Origin: Bacteroidota bacterium
GTDB lineage: Bacteria; Bacteroidota; Bacteroidia; Chitinophagales; BACL12
Length of the DNA stretch: 64,000 bases
Assembly: GCA_016715425.1 (NCBI GenBank)
Contig: JADKAC010000006.1
Span: 1-64,000, forward strand
Reading direction: 5' to 3'
Part shown: in pieces, positions 1 through 11,189 of the stretch
Numbering within the stretch: the stretch's first letter is position 1
How the letters are laid out: every line of letters begins with the position of its first letter
Notes under the pieces: model-generated
Databases searched by the model: none
What the model was told of the DNA's origin: nothing
Seen by the model: only the letters and a program-made list of their open reading frames with translations
Made by a program: the position numbers and the translations under genes

Positions 1-64
1 GACACTGCTAACTTTGAACTGAATGCATAAACCAAACTTTTTCATTTACCATGACAAACAAATA

Positions 65-2375
65 ATGATTAGAAAGATTCAACTTGGCAAAACAATCTGA
101 GTTTTCAAGGACTACAAGTGGGACAATTCACAGACGGCATAAAAGACTTCAAGGAGAAGAATGTAATTTATGGCTGAACTATTCAGGCAAGACAACAACT
201 TGCGAATATTTTCTTCGCTTCGGGACAAACAAATTCACGAAAAATATCCACGTGCAGGGAGCTTTAAGATTGTTTGCGATGATGACAAGAAAGAACTTTA
301 CACAGGCTGACTTGACAACATTTGGATATGGAGTGGTGTATTCAATCTAGAGCTTATCAAGCAACAAAAGGGATACGAATGAAAGTTTGGATGCAATTTC
401 CTTTGATGTTGGACAGAATGTAGGAATCAGAGAAGAGATTGAAAAAATGAAGACCGAATAAATTCCATTGAGGGGACAGAAACTATTATTGGAAAAAAGG
501 CAACCACCAACCTGCCTAGACGAGTTTAACAATCTCGAAGGATGGAAGCATACCAATGAGGCATTTGGACAATAAAGATTGATGCTTTTAACAGAGTCCA
601 ATAGAGTTCAACAAAGGACACTTAAAAGGAATAAAACACAAGTTGGAAAAATAACCTTGCAGCACAATATTAATTGTAGATGCGAACATCTTAGCAGAAA
701 TCAAAAGACTGCACTTGCAAGCAACGACAAAAACGAAATTGATAAAATAGTTTTACGCAAAGCGTAAACTATTTATGATAGCGTTGAGGCTATTCTAAAA
801 GTAGAGCCACTTCAAACAGAAGTCATTGAAGTTTTAGAAAACAACAATGATATTTTATAAGTGGGCAAAAGAAGGGCTTGAATTGCATACCCACGATAAC
901 AAAGAAGATTGTTCCTTTTATGTGAAATAAAATTACAAAAGACAGATATAATTTACTTAACACCAAGCTAAATGCTTCTGCCAAACTCCTGCTCTGAAAG
1001 AAAATTGCAAGCTGTTACTAACAAACGAATCAACGGCACTTGACAATCCTAAAACATACCGAAAAGTAAAATGACTTTACTGATAAAATGCCACAAACGA
1101 ATTTGAAAACAAGTTGAGAAATGGAAGGAAATAAAAAAGTATATAAGAAATTTTAAAGAGCTTTTCAGACGAATTAGATAGAAAAGAGAACGGAAATATT
1201 TTTAATTTCTCTCACAGTAATTGAATATGATTTGGTTTCTGTAGACGGTGTTAGGTGAACTGGATTGTTGGGACATCCAAAAATAATTGATACTCATAAC
1301 GCTTTTGTAAAAACTTAATGAACAGCAAAATACAGCTCGGAGAAATTAAAAACATCCTGTTGCTGACTTCTTGGACAGAGAGATATGGTCAAAGAAAATG
1401 CGAAAAATTATTCTGTTGAATGTTTAAGAAAATACGATTGTCTAATTGCTAAAATTAAAATCTAAGAACAATGAACCCTTTAGCAAAACTTAAAAAGATG
1501 TTGTTGCTGGCAAAAAGAACTTGATAAATTTTATTAAGGCATTTTTTTAAATCGTGAAGACATAAAAATTCATCTAACAATGGACGACAGATTTGCATTG
1601 CAAAGAGGAAATGATTTTGCTGAAAATTTAAGCGAAGGTGGGAGACTGTACCTCATTCGCTTATTTTTAGTTACATTAGATGTTTTCACGGAGAGAAAGA
1701 AACGAAGAAACAATTATTTTATTGACGACCCAATCCCAAGTCTTGATGCAAATCATATAGCACAGATTTATTCTCTAATAAACTCTCGCTTCTTTAGAAA
1801 AGGCGAAGACCTATTGCAGCCAGAGGCCGCAATCAATTGTTTCAAGCAACTTTTTATTTCTACACACAATTTTGAATTTTTCTCCTTCCTAAAAGATTCA
1901 TCACAACTCAATAAATACAACAGTAATCCTAAACACCCGTTGTCATTACTATTTTATCTACATTGAATCGGTGAAGACAACTCTTCAAATAATCCCTTTA
2001 CCTAAAAGTTTGAGACTTAAATCTGAGTATGTTTATTTGTTTCAAATTCTATTCAAGTTTCATAAAGACGGTTGCAAATTGGAAGACGATAGCTTACACT
2101 TATGCCAAATGCTTTAAGACGATTTCGAAATTTATACTTTGATGAAATCTCTGACTCAACTGGAGAAGTTGATAACCGAATTGACTTATTATTGGCAACA
2201 CTCATAATTTAAAAATACTGCATCACTTCTCTCATTTCACGACATTTGAAAAGGCAACAAAACATGATGAGTTAATTATGTTACTACCTGACGCAATGGA
2301 AGAAACTTATGGACATTGATAAAGAACACGCTCAAATATTTTGAATCATTAAAGAGAGCAATTAACGAACCTTAA
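65..2375 (+). pseudogene. AAA_13-family ATPase (RloC/PrrC-like), frame broken many times
   Basis: Pieces in all three forward frames join into one AAA_13 ATPase of about 770 residues. Near the N-terminus is a P-loop, NVIYG-NYSGKTT (about 150-200); a missing G in a GG run creates the stop there. A middle piece reads KWAKEGLELH...CSFY (about 860-920), as in this family. Near the C-terminus are LSEGGR (signature-like), the Walker B IDDPIPSLDANHIAQIYSLI and FISTHNFEFF (1600-1900). The last piece ends INEP-stop at 2375. RloC and PrrC, the best known members, are anticodon nucleases often linked to type I R-M loci, and hsdR follows here. That this one is a nuclease is inference. The ATG at 65 is the likely start. 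The breaks look like single-base indels, so the gene may be intact in the organism. Confidence 0.75.
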
Positions 2376-2427
2376 TAACATGACTACGAAACTTGAAACG
2401 ATGATTCCTGATGACAGTAGCCCAGTA

Positions 2428-2560
2428 GATAACAGGCGTTTTGGCAAAAAAGCGGGTTCAAAGTGCTTAAATGAAGTTTTGTGCTTCGTATCAAGTTCAT
2501 GCTGGCAGACAGTTTTGTGCTTCGAAATCCGCTTCTTCGCCAAGCGCCAAACGTTATAGC
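2428..2560 (+). repeat. attC-like site A
   Basis: Imperfect inverted-repeat arms lie at 2435-2455 (GGCGTTTTGGCAAAAAAGCGG) and 2530-2549 (the complement reads GGCGCTTGGCGAAGAAGCGG). They are bordered by a GATAAC box on the left and ACGTTATAGCC on the right. Two copies of AGTTTTGTGCTTCG lie between the arms. Layout and length match site B at 10214-10345. The shape resembles an integron attC site (R''-L''...L'-R'), but the R' core GTTATAG departs from GTTRRRY at one position. Integron function is inferred; no integrase lies in the window. Confidence 0.5.
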
Positions 2561-2902
2561 CAATGGTGGACGACCGTTACAACGACAAACGACCGACCGG
2601 AAAATTTAAACATAAAACAAAGACAAACCATTTGACAGGTGACCAAAGACATCAGAAACAATATTGCAAATGGACAGCATCTTAACCGACCCGCTGACCA
2701 ACTTATATTTTTATTTTTCCCCACCGCACAAACAAATTGAAATGCTGCCGACACACAATTGGCACATTTACGCAAGCCGCACAAGCCGACACACAAACCC
2801 AAGCTTGCAAAAGAGCCAATTCTCCCACCCACCACGGAACGGTAACGGACTTTAAAACGTAATTTTGAGTATCTTAACCGACTGGAAATTGTATTGAATT
2901 AA
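2561..2902. other. Non-coding leader after attC-like site A
   Basis: This 340-base stretch has no credible gene. Positions 2760-2832 (GCACATTTACGCAAGCC, later GCAAAAGAGC) recur imperfectly at 10013-10086, just before site B, so the R-M block is flanked by a second shared sequence inside its attC-like ends. No clear promoter consensus was seen, although hsdR expression would be expected to start here. Confidence 0.45.
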
Positions 2903-5449
2903 ATGGCAGAAAGAAGCAAAAGCCAAGAATAAAAATTAATAAACTCCTTGAGGAATCAGGGTGGAGCTTCTTTGACACTGGACAAGAGTAAGGCGACTAT
3001 TAAACTTGAATCTTCCATCACAATGGACGATTTAGGCGAAGACTTTGAACATTCAAAAACGGTTTCATCGACTTTTTACTGGTTGACGAAAACCAAAACC
3101 CAATACTTGTTTTAGAAGCTAAGAAAGAAAGTTTGAATCCACTTGTTGGGAAAAGAACAAGCAAGAAATTATGCCAAATCTCAAAAGGTTAAATTCATTA
3201 TCCTTTCCAAACGGAACGCTTCATTATTTATGGAACATTGAAACTGGAAACCCTGAACAAATACAAGTATTCCCGACACTTGAATCCATCAAACAATATT
3301 ATCAATTTAATCCCGAGCCAAGTAAATTAGTTAGCGAAGAAATTAATGACGACTATGTTGTTTTAACTCAACTTCCGAACTACAAACAAATACCAGAGTT
3401 TCAAGACGAACACAAAAGAAGGATTTAATTTTCAATTTAGCGTCGTTTCCTTCGCTATTATCAAAAGTTGAAGCAGTCAAAAGCGGTTCAACAATCAGCA
3501 ACGAAGGCAAAAAGCGTCTCTTATTGGAAATGGCAACAGGTACAGGAAAAACCTTGACTGCTGCTGCATTGATCAAACTCTTTTACAGAACTGGAAACGC
3601 AAGACGCATTTTATTTTTGGTTGACCGTTTGGAATTGGAAGAACAAGCAGAAAGATTTTACCAACTATTTAAAAAAACGACATTACAACAGTTGTTTACA
3701 AAGAGAAGAAAAACGGATTGGCGTAAAGCCGACATCGTTGTTACCACCATTCAATCGTTAATGGTAAACAACAAATACAAAACACTATTCTCACCGACCG
3801 ACTTTGATTTAATTATTTCCCGATGAATCGCACCGACTTTTAGGTGGCGGAAACAGCAGAGCATTGTTTGAATATTTCTTGGGTTACAAACTAGGTTTTA
3901 ACGCACACCAAAAGATTACTTAAAACATTTAGACACCAACAACATTGACGACCCAAGAGAAATGGAACGAAGAATGTTACTTGACACCTACACAACCTTC
4001 GGTTGTGAGAGTGGCATTCCTACGTATCGTTATACACTTGTGGACGGTGCTAAAGACGGCTATTTACGACAGCCGATTGTTGTTGATGCAAGAACGGATG
4101 TTACTACCAAACTTTTATCGGAACAAGGTTACGGGATTATGGTAACGGTTGCTAGTACCGAACAAGAAGACATTTTAGAAGAGGTAAATTACAAGCAAAA
4201 TCATTTTGAACGGAAATTTTTCAGTGATGAAACCAACCGTGTTTTTTGCAAAACATTTATTGAAAACGGACTGAAAGACCCAATCAATGGAGAGTTTGGA
4301 AAGTTTGGTTTTTTTGTTTCGCAAAACCACGCTGCAAAAAATTGGCTCAATTGCTCAATGAATATGCACACCAATATTTCTGGCAAGTATCAAAGCGACT
4401 TTGCAGTTCAAGTAACTTCCAATGTGCAAAACAGTCAGCAAATGACTGTTGATTTTAGCAACGATAAATTACTAGGCTTTAGCAATTTTGCCAAAGACAA
4501 AGAAATTTTAGAATCTGCAAAACAAGTAAGGCAAGAGTTTGTGTAACCGTTGGAATGATGACAACTGGTTGGGATTGCCCAAATATTTTGAACCTTGGTT
4601 TTAATGAGACCAATTTTTTCTCCAACAGAATTTATTCAGATAAAAGGACGAGGAACTCATATTCAAATTTGAACACAAGTTCAAAATGACTTAGGCGAAG
4701 AAGAATCTGTTTCGATTGACAAAACAGCCTTTAAACTCTTTGACTTCTTTGCTACTTGCGAATACTTTGAAGAAAATATCAGTACGACCAAGTATTGAAA
4801 TTGCCTGTAAACTTTGACAAAGGCGATGATATGCCGATGGTGGACAACAACACCCATTAAACCCAAAAGAGAAGGTTACGAATACAAAGAGGACGACAGA
4901 ATCCATTCTTTCCACGAGCAGCAAAGTTGACTTTACAGGAATGAAAAGTTGACCGAATGTTTTTCAGTTTGAAGAAAAGGAAAACTGATGATGAAATAAC
5001 ACAACTGATGGAGGCAGGTGATGTGGAAGTAGCTGCAAGAGCCAAAGAAAAAATATGACAACAAACCTGAAGAATATTTTGACTTAGAAAAATTACCCAA
5101 GTCATTAAAAATTGACCGGTAAATTGGTTGGCGTGAATTGTTTGGAACTCATTTATTTCGGTAATCAAATAAAGGCAAAGACGATTTGTTAAGTGATGAA
5201 TTTGAAAATTCATTAGCACCAACAACGTTTCCAACATCCAAGATTGCAAGGCTTACGCTATTTCTTTTGCGTGCATATATCACTGACCCAAGTGTGAGAA
5301 ACATTATAGACCAACAAGATTTTACAGAATTATATCACAACCCAAGTTTTAATGTAGAAGACTTTAACCGTGTGGACGATGAAATGAAAAGCAAATTGCC
5401 TTACTACATTAAAACCTACGTTCCATTAAATAAATTTTTATCTGCCTAA
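2903..5449 (+). pseudogene. hsdR: Type I restriction enzyme R subunit (HsdR, EcoEI type), frame broken
   Basis: The broken frames together give a full-length HsdR of about 850 residues, the ATP-dependent translocase and nuclease of a type I R-M complex. Visible in order: an N-terminal PD-(D/E)XK nuclease (FIDFLLVDENQ, then VLEAKK); the Walker A motif MATGTGKT (about 3530); the motif II box DESHR, restored by removing one C from CCC at about 3823; the motif VI piece QIKGRGTH (about 4640); and an EcoEI_R_C-type C-terminus ending YVPLNKFLSA. The ATG at 2903 gives MAERSKSQE. At least eight frame breaks are needed. Those resolved at about 3155, 3205 and 3823 are single-base changes in A or C runs. 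hsdM starts four bases after the stop. Confidence 0.85.
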
Positions 5450-5452
5450 GAA

Positions 5453-7381
5453 ATGTTAGACGCAACTACAAAGAAGAATATTGACGATTGCCGTGATGTG
5501 TTGGTAGGTAAAGTGCCCGACCCGAAAAGCCAGATTGAGCAAATTACATTGGCTCTATCTATAAGTTTATGGACGATATGGATAAAAGCCGTTGAAGTTT
5601 AAAAGGCAAAGCAAAAAATTCTTTTCAGGCGAATATGCCAAATACGGTTGAGAAAATTATTTGACCCTTCGTTAAGCGGAATTGATATGCTTTTCGCTTA
5701 TAGCGAAGCATTGGAAAAATTAAATACCAATCCCAACATTCCCGAACTGTTCCGTAACATTTTAAAAATGCTTATTTGCCTTACCGCGAACCAAGCACTT
5801 TAAAACTGTTTTAAAATACATTAACGAATTTGAATACAGCCACAGCGAGAAACTGGGTGATGCTTTTGAATACTTGTTGAGTGTAATGGGAAGCCAAAGG
5901 CGATGCAAGGGCAGTTTAGGACACCCCGACACATTATTGATTTTGTAACGGCTTGTGTAAACCCACAGAAAAACGAAACTGTACTTGACCCAGCTTGTGG
6001 AACAGCAGGTTTCTTATTGAGTGCCTACAAACACATATTAAATCAAAACACCGACAAACGCCAAGGCGATAAACTAAACCAGACGATAGAAAAACTCGCA
6101 ACCAATTTTGTGGGTTACGACATAAGCCCCGATATGGTGCGGTTGAGTTTAGCAAATATGTATTTACACGGTTTTGCAACGCCACTTATCCACGAGTACG
6201 ACAGTTTGAGTAGTGAAGACCGTTGGCAAGAAACCTTTGATGTATATTGGCTAATCCGCCATTTATGACACCGAAAGGCGGCATACGACCACACAAGAGA
6301 TTTAGTGTAAGTGCAAAAAAAAGCGAAGTGTTATTTGTGGATTATATTGTTGAACATCTAAATACAAACGGTCGTGCAGGAATAATTGTGCCCGAAGGAA
6401 TAATTTTTCAAAATGGTAGTGCTTATTCCAATTTAAGGAAAATAATGTTAGACAACAATCTTGTGGAGTTGTAAGCTTGCCAGTTGGTGTCTTTAATCCT
6501 TATACAAGAACAACCAAAACAAGCATTTTAATTTTTGACAAACAAATTAGGAACAACATTAATGGAGTTTTCTTTCTTAAAATAAGTAATGATGGCTTTG
6601 AGCTTGGTTCTGAACGCAAACCTATAGATTAAAATGACCACCTAATGCACTCCGATATAATTAATAAACTGCGTAAAACAAAACCAAAATGAAGTTCGCA
6701 ATTCCGAATTGTCATTTACTATTCTCTCAAAAGAGCAAATACTAGAAAGACCAGGCTATAATCTTGCAATACTTAATGATGTAGAAGAAGCAGAAGATGA
6801 GAATTATGATAATATTGAAATTGGTAAAATACTTTAGCCGATTAAAAAATCAGTAAAGTTGGATGATTCAGTAATTTATAAACAGATTACTGTAAAAATG
6901 AATGGTAAAGGTGTAATTCTTAGGCAAGAAATAATTGGTTCTAAAATCAAAACTAAAAGCCAATTTCTTGCATCAAAAGGCAACTTCATTATGTCAAAAA
7001 TTGATGCGAGAAATGGGGCATTTGGAATTGTTCCTGCTGAATTGAACGGTGCTATTGTAACTCAAGACTTTCCACTTTTTAAAGTGAATTCGGAGGTTAT
7101 GTTACCTCAATTTTTAAACATCGTTATACAGTCCCCACAGTTTATAAAGATTTGCCAAACAACGAGTGTAGGCACTTCCAATAGAAGAAGATTGAAGGTT
7201 GACAAATTCTTAAAATCACGAATTCCACTTCCGAATATCGAAGAACAATCTAAATTTCTTGAGAGAATAAATGCAATTAATCAAAATTGATGACTTGAAA
7301 GGAAATAGGCATATTGAATGTTGAAATGAATATAGAAGTTTTAAATGTTTGGGGCGCAAAAATGAAGTGGAAATAAATTAA
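5453..7381 (+). pseudogene. hsdM: Type I-like DNA adenine methylase with a fused single specificity domain (HsdM-S), frame broken
   Basis: The N-terminal part (MLDATTKKNIDDCRDVL) matches the helical N-domain of HsdM. The N6-adenine methylase core has motif I DPACGTAGFL (about 5985) and motif IV NPPF (about 6250); NPPF is preceded by a missing A in AA that breaks the frame. After LPVGVFNPYTRTTKTSILIF the protein does not end. It continues through NYDNIEIGKIL into a domain like one HsdS target-recognition half (KTKSQFLASKGNFIMSKIDA, later IPLPNIEEQ). An in-frame TAG at 6836 and a frame break near 7290 interrupt this part. A fused half-S would have to dimerise to read a bipartite site. The enzyme should modify host DNA and direct HsdR. 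Confidence 0.8.
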
Positions 7382-7397
7382 TAATATACATACAATA

Positions 7398-8442
7398 ATG
7401 ACAGATAACGCAGCACATAATTTATTGAATCTGACTTTGCAAACTGGATGGTTGGTAAAGGAAAAAATAGAAAAAGAGATAATCAAACTGGTTCTTTCTT
7501 TTCGGTTTGTTACCTAGTTGAAAAGGACGGAGAAACTTGTTTCTTAAAGGCTTTTGATATCATGAAGTTTAATTCCATTTCTATTCCCGGAACTGGTATA
7601 ATGGACGTTATGAATGATATGTCAACTGCATACAAATACGAAAGAGATTTATCAGAATTCTGTAAAAACAAACACGTTACAAAAGTTTCATTTGTACGTG
7701 AAGCTGGCGAGAAAAAATGTAAAAGGATATTCTTTTTCTATTGTTCCATATTTAATTTTTGATTTAGCTGAAGGTGATATAAGAAAGCGTTTAGATTTTT
7801 CCACAAAACTTGATTATGCTTGGCGATTGAAGTCATTACATGATATTGCAGTTGGCTTAAAACAACTACATCAAATTGAAGTTTCGCATCAAGATTTAAA
7901 GCCTTCAAATGTTTTGGTATTTAGTTCTGAAAGTAAATTAGGTGACTTAGGACGTTCAATGTGCAAGGATATGGATGGGCCTTATAATAAAATGGCATTT
8001 ACGGGTGACAATACTTATGCACCACCTGAAATTATGTATGGATATTATGAAAAGGACTGGTTAAAACGTGTGTTTGCAACTGACTGTTATTTACTTGGTA
8101 GCTTAGTAGTTTTCTATTTTTCGGGAATAAGTATGTCTGCACTCATTGAAAGCAAATACCTGATAATTTTAGTTGGGAAAAATGGAAAGGAACATTTGAC
8201 GAATTAAAATATTATCTTGAAGATGGATTCTCTAAAGCTTTGCGGGAGTTTGAAGATAATATTTCACAAGAGGAATTTAAAACAGATTTAAGAGTTCTTA
8301 TTGAGTATTTGTGCCATCCATTTCGAAAAAAAGAGGACACCCAAAAAGTGTTTTATCAAAAGGAAGTAACTACAGTCTTGAGAGATTTGTAACTATGCTA
8401 GATGTTTTAAAACGTAAAGCTGAATTAATTGTAAAGAGTTAA
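7398..8442 (+). pseudogene. Ser/Thr protein kinase-like protein, frame broken
   Basis: Overlapping frames join into a kinase domain of about 345 residues. A glycine-rich loop (GSFFSVCYLV) is followed by the VAIK-like lysine in CFLKAFD. The catalytic loop is HQDLKPSNVL, with Gln for the Arg of HRD. The DFG motif reads DLG, and APPE is the activation-segment end. HQD marks a kinase not controlled by classic activation-loop phosphorylation; the aspartate, lysine and asparagine needed for catalysis are present. Frame breaks lie near 7470, 7730, 8150 and 8390. The restored C-terminus ends VKS at 8442, four bases before the TPR gene. It probably works with that neighbour; its link to the R-M system is by position only. 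Confidence 0.75.
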
Positions 8443-8445
8443 GAA

Positions 8446-9938
8446 TTGGCAAATCTATTTGAACATAAAGACCGAAGGGTAGTTCCAAACTGGAGAAGTT
8501 TTGGTAAAACTACCGTACTTGGCGAATTGAATTCGTTTCAGGAAGAAAGAGCAATACCATCAAATGTAGTTACAATTGATGATTATATTCTCGATTGGAA
8601 ATTTAATAGAACTGTAATTCACGCTTCTGATTTACTGAGTGCAGCCTTAGTAAATAACTTCATCAATGATGGCAACGTAATTGAAGCAGCCAATTTTGTA
8701 CTTCAAAATTCTGGCAAAGCAACAAAATCGCAAGTGTCTTTAGCCAATAAAATTCTGAACAAACCTGAAATTATTGACTTATCAGTTGCATTCAAGACTG
8801 TTACATTTGATAACTTAAGTGGACTAATTAATCCAGCTCCAATTCATCAAAAAATTAAGGAGACAAGAGATTTATTGAAATTCTATCCTTACAATGCAAT
8901 ATTGTATGTAGAACTTTCAAGGTATTATTCAATACTTGGAAATAGAGAAAAGGCAATAAAAGCAATGAAGACAGCATTGCATTTAACTGAAAATAACAGG
9001 TTTGTTTTAAGAAGTGCAACAAGATTATTTGCTCATTATGATGAATTAGATTATGTTCATGATATACTACGAAAAAGCCCACTAACGAACTTTGACCCTT
9101 GGTTAACATCAGCTGAAATTTCAATCTCCACAATTAGAAATCGGACATCAAGATTTATAAAAAGGGAATTGAACTTATAAACTCAAAAAACATTTCACCA
9201 TTTAACTTTACTGAATTAGCCAGTTCACTTGGCACAGTTGAACTACTAAATGGTAGTGTTAAAAAAAGTAGAGAGTTATTCAATAAAGCATTGATAAACC
9301 CTAATGATAATTCATTAGCACAAGTTGAGTGGGCTACAATAAAAGATAATCAACTAAACTTAAATCCATCAATCTATAACGTAGGTTTAAATTTTGAAGC
9401 ACAGGCACTTGATAATTTTCAAAATCATGATTATGAATTGGCTTTAGACAATGCTGCCAAATGGTTCATGGATATGCCATTTTCAAAAAGACCAATAATG
9501 TTTGGTTCAAACTTAGCAAGTACAATTCTTAAAGACCAAGAAAAATCTATTGCTTTTCTTAATGCAGGTTTACACAGTCATCCAAATGATCCTCAATTAA
9601 TAAATAATTTAGCGTATGCTTTGGCACTTGACAATAGAGCAAAAGAAGCATTTGAACATTTAAATAAAATTAAACACGACATCCAATTAGACGAACCAAC
9701 AAGAATTTGTTTAACAGCTACTAAAGGACTTGCAATGTTTCGTAGTGGTTTTGCTGACCCAGGCAGACACTTGTACATTGAAGCAATTGAAAGAACCAAA
9801 CAAGCAAAAAACCAAACACTTAATTGGATTGCAATTCTAAACTATGCAAGAGAAGAAATAAGAATAGGTTCAGAATACATAGAACCAGTAATGGAAGCAG
9901 TTGCAAAATACCAATTGAAAGCAAAGACATTGAAGTAA
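8446..9938 (+). pseudogene. Tetratricopeptide-repeat protein, one frame break
   Basis: Two long open stretches (8446-9160 and about 9150-9938) form one protein of about 496 residues. Adding one A to the A5 run at 9158 joins TSRFIKK to GIELINSKN without loss. TPR-like helical pairs are visible: YNAILYVELSRYYSILGNREKAIKA in the first half, and HPNDPQLINNLAYALALDN followed by AKEAFEHL in the second. The start is TTG, four bases after the restored kinase stop, so the two genes form an operon. It has no signal peptide and is probably a cytosolic scaffold or sensor for the kinase (inference). Confidence 0.75.
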
Positions 9939-10213
9939 CAGTTTTAAGAAAAGATATAATGGAAGCATACGAAAAACATAAACAGACAAAGACATAGCCA
10001 TCGCACAGGTGTAAGCACATTTGCAATTCGCACAAGCCAACGCACAGACCAAAAATTGCAAAAGAGCTTCCACCTCACCGACCCAAAAGAGAATTTCATT
10101 TTTTTTTCTCCAACGCTTTAAAAAATAAAAAACGCAACGCACAACCGACACTCAATGACACAGAAACTCAATACTGACAATGGTTTGCAAGGACGGTGGA
10201 CAAAAACCACTGG
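9939..10213. other. Non-coding tail of the cassette-like block
   Basis: No gene is seen here. Positions 10013-10086 repeat the motif of 2760-2832 (GCACATTTGC, CGCACAAGCCAACGCACAG, TTGCAAAAGAGC). The short frames that cross this stretch are composition artefacts of the repeat. Confidence 0.4.
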
Positions 10214-10345
10214 CTATAACAGCACCTACCCAAAAGGCGGGGTTTCGTGTTCCAAAGACAGTTTTGTGGTTAATGGAAGTTTAGTTTTTCAAATCAAGTT
10301 TTGTGGTAAAAGTCCCGCCCTTCGGGTAGCTGCAAAACGTTAGGC
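10214..10345 (+). repeat. attC-like site B
   Basis: A left box CTATAAC (10214-10220) and a right core GTTAGGC (10339-10345, a perfect GTTRRRY) enclose inverted arms CTACCCAAAAGGCGGG (10226-10241) and CCCGCCCTTCGGGTAG (10314-10329), 14 of 16 paired. The interior holds two AGTTTTGTGG copies, as in site A. The left flank CCACTGGCTATAAC (10207-10220) is complementary at 13 of 14 positions to the bases that begin the segment after site A (GTTATAGCCAATGG). An integron cassette ending here would need exactly this relation. Confidence 0.55.
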
Positions 10346-10379
10346 GTAATGCTATGACGACCCTGCAAACAAAAGACAT

Positions 10380-11079
10380 ATGAATATTTTACAGAAAATA
10401 TCAAGACAAATAATTAAGAAATCGTTTAACCTTTCGGTTTGGACAATCGAGCAATTTCACGACAAAAATTACTATGCTGACCAAGTAGAAAATTTAAGAA
10501 AATATCCAATTGGAACGTTAGGACACGACATTGCTAAATGCCTTGACGACAATAAGCTTGGACTTGTTCCTAAATATGAAAGTCACGACCTAAAACACGT
10601 ATTGCTCGACTTTAAAATGACACCCGTTGACGAAATTAGAATGCAAGCGTTTATGTTAGGAAACGGCAATTATACAATTCCTTGTTTTGCTATTCTGACA
10701 TTTGGAGCAATCCTTTTGCCAGACGAGTGGTTGACATTTTATAAGGATTTTAAAAGCGGACAAAAATCCAAACCTATTTCAAGTTGGACAATTGAAGAAT
10801 GTGCTGATATCCAAACGCAATCTTTAAGAAAACAAGTAATCGAGACGAGAACTGAAAAACAAACAATATTAACAATGAAGACTATTACTAAATATGGAGC
10901 ATTGGCTTCAATTATTGCTGGAATATTTGGAATGCTATTTTGCTTACCATTTCTATTTTCTTCAAACATTGCGGACTTAATTGGAGCAGGTTTTCCTTTT
11001 TATTGGTGGAGCAGTTTTGATAGTAGGCGGACTATTTACACTTTCAAATCTAACCCGACCAACTCCAAAATATGCTTAA
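10380..11079 (+). pseudogene. Coq4-like protein with C-terminal membrane segment, one frame break
   Basis: The centre contains ESHDLKHVLLDF, the HDxxH-type motif of the Coq4 family, followed by TPVDEIRMQAFMLGNGNY. Coq4 binds a metal and acts in ubiquinone assembly in eukaryotes; the role of bacterial relatives is not settled. Near 10993 an extra C in TTTTCC breaks the frame. Restoring it turns the odd tail into hydrophobic AGFLFIGGAVLIVGGLFTLS and ends at PTPKYA with TAA at 11077-11079. Two hydrophobic stretches (about residues 180-225) suggest membrane anchoring. It is the only gene between site B and the group II intron remnant, so it may be a second cassette. Confidence 0.65.
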
Positions 11080-11105
11080 CGAAGGACGAGAAATGCCAGC
11101 CACTA

Positions 11106-11189
11106 ATCGAGTAGACGGCTCCGTCAACTTTCGCTGACGGAGTGCGCCTCTCACACCACTAATCATACGGGTCTCGTAATTAGCGGTTC
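11106..11189 (-). ncRNA. Group II intron domains V and VI
   Basis: On the minus strand, GAACCGCTAATTACG pairs with CGTATGATTAGTGG to form a domain V-like hairpin. A GTGTGAGAGG linker follows, then a domain VI stem and the terminal CTACTCGAT. The stop of the maturase frame lies inside domain V. The RNA fold is inferred by eye. Confidence 0.65.

Noticed and set aside
2554..2835. Open frame on the minus strand over the leader after site A (93 codons)
   Set aside because: Cys- and Phe-rich composition with no family likeness; it lies in repetitive sequence shared with 10013-10086.
65..9938. Frame breaks read as programmed frameshifting
   Set aside because: They are too many, lie in successive unrelated genes and fall on ordinary homopolymers, so errors or decay explain them better.
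10155..10343. 62-codon frame running through attC-like site B
   Set aside because: It translates the inverted repeat itself and ends at the R' core; no protein family likeness.
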